Translations under genes and position numbers: made by a program | Notes under the pieces: generated by a model | Seen by the model: the letters and a program-made list of their open reading frames with translations, nothing else | What the model was told of the DNA's origin: nothing | The model's database searches: none | NCBI RefSeq assembly: GCF_000426605.1 | Contig: NZ_AUFR01000001.1 | Span: 310,001 to 374,000, forward strand | Direction of reading: 5' to 3' | Origin: Propionibacterium acidifaciens DSM 21887 | GTDB lineage: Bacteria; Actinomycetota; Actinomycetes; Propionibacteriales; Propionibacteriaceae | DNA: 64,000 nt | Part shown: in pieces, positions 60,965-64,000 of the stretch | How the letters are laid out: each line of letters starts with the position of its first letter | Numbering within the stretch: the stretch's first letter is position 1

Positions 60965-63900
60965 GCTCGGCGCGGCCGGACGATCTGCGGGCGTACTCGT
61001 CGAATGTGACCGGCGCCAATGACACGGTCACGACCCAGAAGGGCACCCTCGACGGGGCGCTGTCTGATTTCGCGGACAGGTGCTCGTGGTGCAGCATCGA
61101 CACGTCCGGCATCACGACCGCCCTGGCCGCGTTCGGGGCGAACAACACGAACGAGACCCGATGGGTCGACACGGTCGCGGCCGCGTTCGAGGCCGCCGGC
61201 GCCTCCGGGGCCATCTCCACGGTCTCGGACGCGGCCCTCGACGCGTCCTTGCAGGCCGCCGGCGTGGACCGGACCCGCCAGCCGGTCGACGTGACCGCCC
61301 CCACCATCCAGGGCGACCCCCAGACCACCGGGTATGCGGACGACCCGGTGAACACGACGACCGGGAACTTCGTGGAGCCGGAGACCGACCTGTCGTTCGA
61401 CGGCGGGTGCGCGTCCCTCGGGTTCGACCGCGTGTACAACTCCCTGTCGGCCGGTGTCGGGGCGTTCGGGCCCGGCTGGGCCTCCACCGCCGACCAACGA
61501 CTGCGCGTGACCGAGGACGGCGCCGTGTGGGTCCAGCCCTCCGGACGCCACATCACCTTCGGCCGCCTCGGTGGCGGCTGGGACCGGGCCGACAACGACA
61601 ACTACTGGCTCCACACCACCAACCCCGGCCCCGACACCGACAACACCGCCGGTGGTGCCGTCCCCACCACCGACGGCCCCGCCGGCGAGGCCGGCCCCGC
61701 TGCCGGCGGTGATACCGCCGGCCCTGGCGGCGCCCCCGACGCTGCTGCTGATACCGCTGGGGGCGCTGCCGGGCCGGCCGGCGGGGACTCCCCCACCACC
61801 ATGGCCACCACTGCCGGTACCACCGCCATGTCGGGCGCGCGTGCCGCCGGGGACGCCTCCGCCGGCGGTGGCGCGCATGCTTCCGCCTCCGATACTGCCG
61901 CTGTTTCTTCTGCCGTGGCCACCACTGCCGATGCCGACCCCGGTGCTGGTGGTGGTGCTGGCTGGTTCGTGGTGTCGGACAATGCGGGTGGCCGGTGGTG
62001 TTTTGATCGTGCCGGCCGGCCCGTCTCGGTCAGCCGGGGCCCAGGCACCAGGGTGGACCACCAGTGGAACGGAGACCGCCTGGTCGGCCTGGCCCATGAG
62101 CGGGGCCGGACCATCACCATCGAATGGAACGACCACCACACACGAATCACCGCCCTGACCGCCAACGACGGACGCCGCATCGACTACACCTACGACCCGG
62201 CCGGCAGACTCACAGAAGCCCGAACCGCCGGCGGCGGGGCCCGCCGCTACACATGGAACGAGGCCGGCCTCATCGCCACCGTCACGGACCCGGACGGTGT
62301 GGTCGAGGCCGCCAACACCTACAACGAGCGGGGGCAGGTGACATCGCAGCGGTCCCGGTTCGGCCGTACCTCGCACTACACGTACCTGCCGGGGAACATC
62401 ACGCAGGTCGCCGACTCGGATGGGGGCCGGGCGAACACCTGGATCCACGACCAGCGTGGGCGTCTCGTCGGCATGATCGACACCGACGGCAACCGCCAAT
62501 CCATCGGCTGGGACCGGTGGGGCAACCGGGTCCAGATCACCGGCCGCGACGGGGCGGTGACCGTTTTCCGGTATGACGGGCGGGGCCGTTTGACCGATCA
62601 CGTGCTGGAGACGGGTGCTCGGTTCTCCTACGAGTGGGACGGGGCGGATCGTCTGGTGGCGGTGCGCCGTGTCGATGAGGACCCGGCGGGTGTGCTGTTC
62701 GCGTACGAGGGCGAGGATCGGAATCCGTCGACGGTGACGGACCCGGCCGGCGGGGTGACCCGCCTGGTCTGGGACCAGAACCTGCTGACCGAGGTGGTGG
62801 ATCCGGCCGGGGTGCGGGTGCGGCTGGGTTACGACGGGCACGGCGACCTCGTGTCGGCCATGAACGCGGTCGGGGACACGGCCCGACTGGTCCGTGACGG
62901 GGCGGGCCGGGTCGTCGCGGCGGTGAGCCCGCTGGGGCATCGGACCGAGTACCGCTACGACGGGGCCGGCCGGCTGGTCTCGCGGCGGGACCCGGACGGG
63001 GCGCTGTGGCGGTTCGAGCACACGGCCGGGGGCAGGCTGGCCGCGGTGGTGGACCCTGAGGGCGGGCGCACCGTGGTGGAGTACGGGCCCGGCGGGGCCG
63101 AGCATGTCACGACCGACCCGCTGGGCCGGGCCGTCGTCATGGGTTACGACGATCTGGGGAACACCACTCAAGCCATCCTTCCTGATGGGAGCCGGTGGGA
63201 GTTCGGCTACGACGGGCTGGGCCGGCTGCGCCAGGTGACCGACGCCGCCGGGGGCAGGGCCGAGTTGTCGTACGACGCGTGCGGGAATCTGACGGGTTCG
63301 GTCGATCCGACCGGCGTGGTCCAAGACTTCAGGTACGGTCCGGCAGGTCTGCCGACGGCCGCTTCTGATGCCGGTTCACGGATCGGCGCGGGTTGGGACC
63401 GGCTGGGACGGTTGACGAGCCGGACCGGCAGTGACGGTTCGCAGGTGTCTGCGCGCCATGACCGGTGCGGACGCGTTGTTGAGAGCATCGACGAGGCCGG
63501 CGGGGTCACGCGCGTCGAGCGCGACGCCGCCGGCAGGCCGGTGCGCATCACCCAACCGGGCGGGAAGTGCTTCGGGTACGAGTACGACGCGTGCGGGCGC
63601 TGGTCGGCGACGGTCAGCACGGGCGGGCGCCGGTACGAGATCGACTATGACGGCGACAGGCGGATCATCGGTGAGACCTGGCCGACGGGCGAGCGCGTCA
63701 CGTCACGGTTCGACGCGTGCGGGCGGATCATCGAGCGGGTCGAGCCGGGCCGGGGCCGGACCCGGTTCGGCTACGACCGGTGCGGGCGGATCAGCTGGGT
63801 GCGGGACACGTGGAACGGGCGCCGCCGGTTCGGCTACGACACGGCCGGGCAGCTGGTGTCGGTGACGGACGCCCTCGGCGGGACCACCCGTTTCGAGTAC

Positions 63901-64000
63901 GACGGGTCCGGGCGCCGGGTCGGGCTGGTCGACCCGATGGGCGGACGGACCGCGTGCGCCTATGACGCGGTGGGCCGGGTCACGGCGATGACAGATCCCG
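60961..64000 (+). CDS. RHS/YD-repeat protein (DUF6531), partial
   Basis: An open frame of over 1010 codons that runs off the right edge. A second helical N-terminal segment (DDLRAYSSNVTGANDTVTTQ) is followed by a DUF6531-like start (TTGNFVEPETDLSFDG, FGPGWAST). About 115 residues of Ala/Gly/Thr/Pro-rich sequence interrupt the domain (61.64-61.96 kb). Then at least eleven YD repeats of the form YD-x-x-G-R follow. Several carry Cys (YDACGR, YDRCGR, FDACGR). Such proteins form a shell around a C-terminal toxin, which is outside the window together with any immunity gene. The start is GTG 60961 if it is a separate gene. Confidence 0.88.
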   Translation, partial: MSSARPDDLRAYSSNVTGANDTVTTQKGTLDGALSDFADRCSWCSIDTSGITTALAAFGANNTNETRWVDTVAAAFEAAGASGAISTVSDAALDASLQAAGVDRTRQPVDVTAPTIQGDPQTTGYADDPVNTTTGNFVEPETDLSFDGGCASLGFDRVYNSLSAGVGAFGPGWASTADQRLRVTEDGAVWVQPSGRHITFGRLGGGWDRADNDNYWLHTTNPGPDTDNTAGGAVPTTDGPAGEAGPAAGGDTAGPGGAPDAAADTAGGAAGPAGGDSPTTMATTAGTTAMSGARAAGDASAGGGAHASASDTAAVSSAVATTADADPGAGGGAGWFVVSDNAGGRWCFDRAGRPVSVSRGPGTRVDHQWNGDRLVGLAHERGRTITIEWNDHHTRITALTANDGRRIDYTYDPAGRLTEARTAGGGARRYTWNEAGLIATVTDPDGVVEAANTYNERGQVTSQRSRFGRTSHYTYLPGNITQVADSDGGRANTWIHDQRGRLVGMIDTDGNRQSIGWDRWGNRVQITGRDGAVTVFRYDGRGRLTDHVLETGARFSYEWDGADRLVAVRRVDEDPAGVLFAYEGEDRNPSTVTDPAGGVTRLVWDQNLLTEVVDPAGVRVRLGYDGHGDLVSAMNAVGDTARLVRDGAGRVVAAVSPLGHRTEYRYDGAGRLVSRRDPDGALWRFEHTAGGRLAAVVDPEGGRTVVEYGPGGAEHVTTDPLGRAVVMGYDDLGNTTQAILPDGSRWEFGYDGLGRLRQVTDAAGGRAELSYDACGNLTGSVDPTGVVQDFRYGPAGLPTAASDAGSRIGAGWDRLGRLTSRTGSDGSQVSARHDRCGRVVESIDEAGGVTRVERDAAGRPVRITQPGGKCFGYEYDACGRWSATVSTGGRRYEIDYDGDRRIIGETWPTGERVTSRFDACGRIIERVEPGRGRTRFGYDRCGRISWVRDTWNGRRRFGYDTAGQLVSVTDALGGTTRFEYDGSGRRVGLVDPMGGRTACAYDAVGRVTAMTDP

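Noticed and set aside
60652-63324. An 890-codon minus-strand frame opposite the RHS gene
   Set aside because: It is an antisense shadow of the YD repeats; its repeated pattern simply reflects the repeats on the plus strand.

Overview
The window is GC-rich DNA from an actinobacterium. The gene order relA-apt-secF-secD-yajC-ruvB-ruvA-ruvC-yebC, a PriA-like HisA and many 1-4 base ATGA/GTGA/TGATG overlaps are typical of Actinobacteria. The RHS protein style and sugar genes suggest a member of Actinomycetaceae or a relative; that genus-level placement is inference. No tRNA, rRNA or CRISPR array was seen.

Layout. 1-28 kb is ordinary chromosome, mostly on the minus strand: a truncated glycosyltransferase, acetolactate decarboxylase, hisS, a metallo-hydrolase, a DUF349 protein (plus strand), relA, apt, the Sec accessory genes, Holliday-junction genes, yebC, a GNAT protein, the hisD-C-B-H-A run, two membrane proteins, dnaE, an HdeD-like protein and a CorA channel. 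28.3-41.2 kb is an accessory island with visibly lower GC. It holds a TetR regulator and an ABC-2-like membrane protein, an intact IS630-family element with matching terminal repeats, a compact type II polyketide synthase operon, and a frameshifted secreted Gly-rich protein paired with a small membrane protein. 41.7-47.7 kb returns to core genes: hisI-trpE-trpC-trpB-trpA-lgt, one overlapping operon on the minus strand.

48-59.9 kb is an inositol catabolism cluster: inosose dehydratase-like, iolG, a LacI regulator, a zinc alcohol dehydrogenase, a GntR/UTRA regulator, iolC, a Cgl0158-type aldolase, iolB, iolD and iolA. Together these would take inositol to acetyl-CoA-level products. A palindrome of the form TTTGT-N4-ACAAA precedes three of its promoters and probably defines the GntR regulon. 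No sugar transporter lies in the window.

60.5 kb to the end is a WXG100-like secretion module and the N-terminal part of a large RHS/YD-repeat protein that runs off the right edge; a one-base frameshift probably separates what was one protein.

The most interesting part is the eight-gene aromatic polyketide operon (32.4-39.3 kb): TcmJ-like cupin, two O-methyltransferase-like proteins, KS-alpha, chain-length factor, ACP, TcmN-like aromatase/cyclase and a PF04199-type cyclase. It is driven by a near-consensus promoter and has no ketoreductase, oxygenase, exporter or phosphopantetheinyl transferase of its own.
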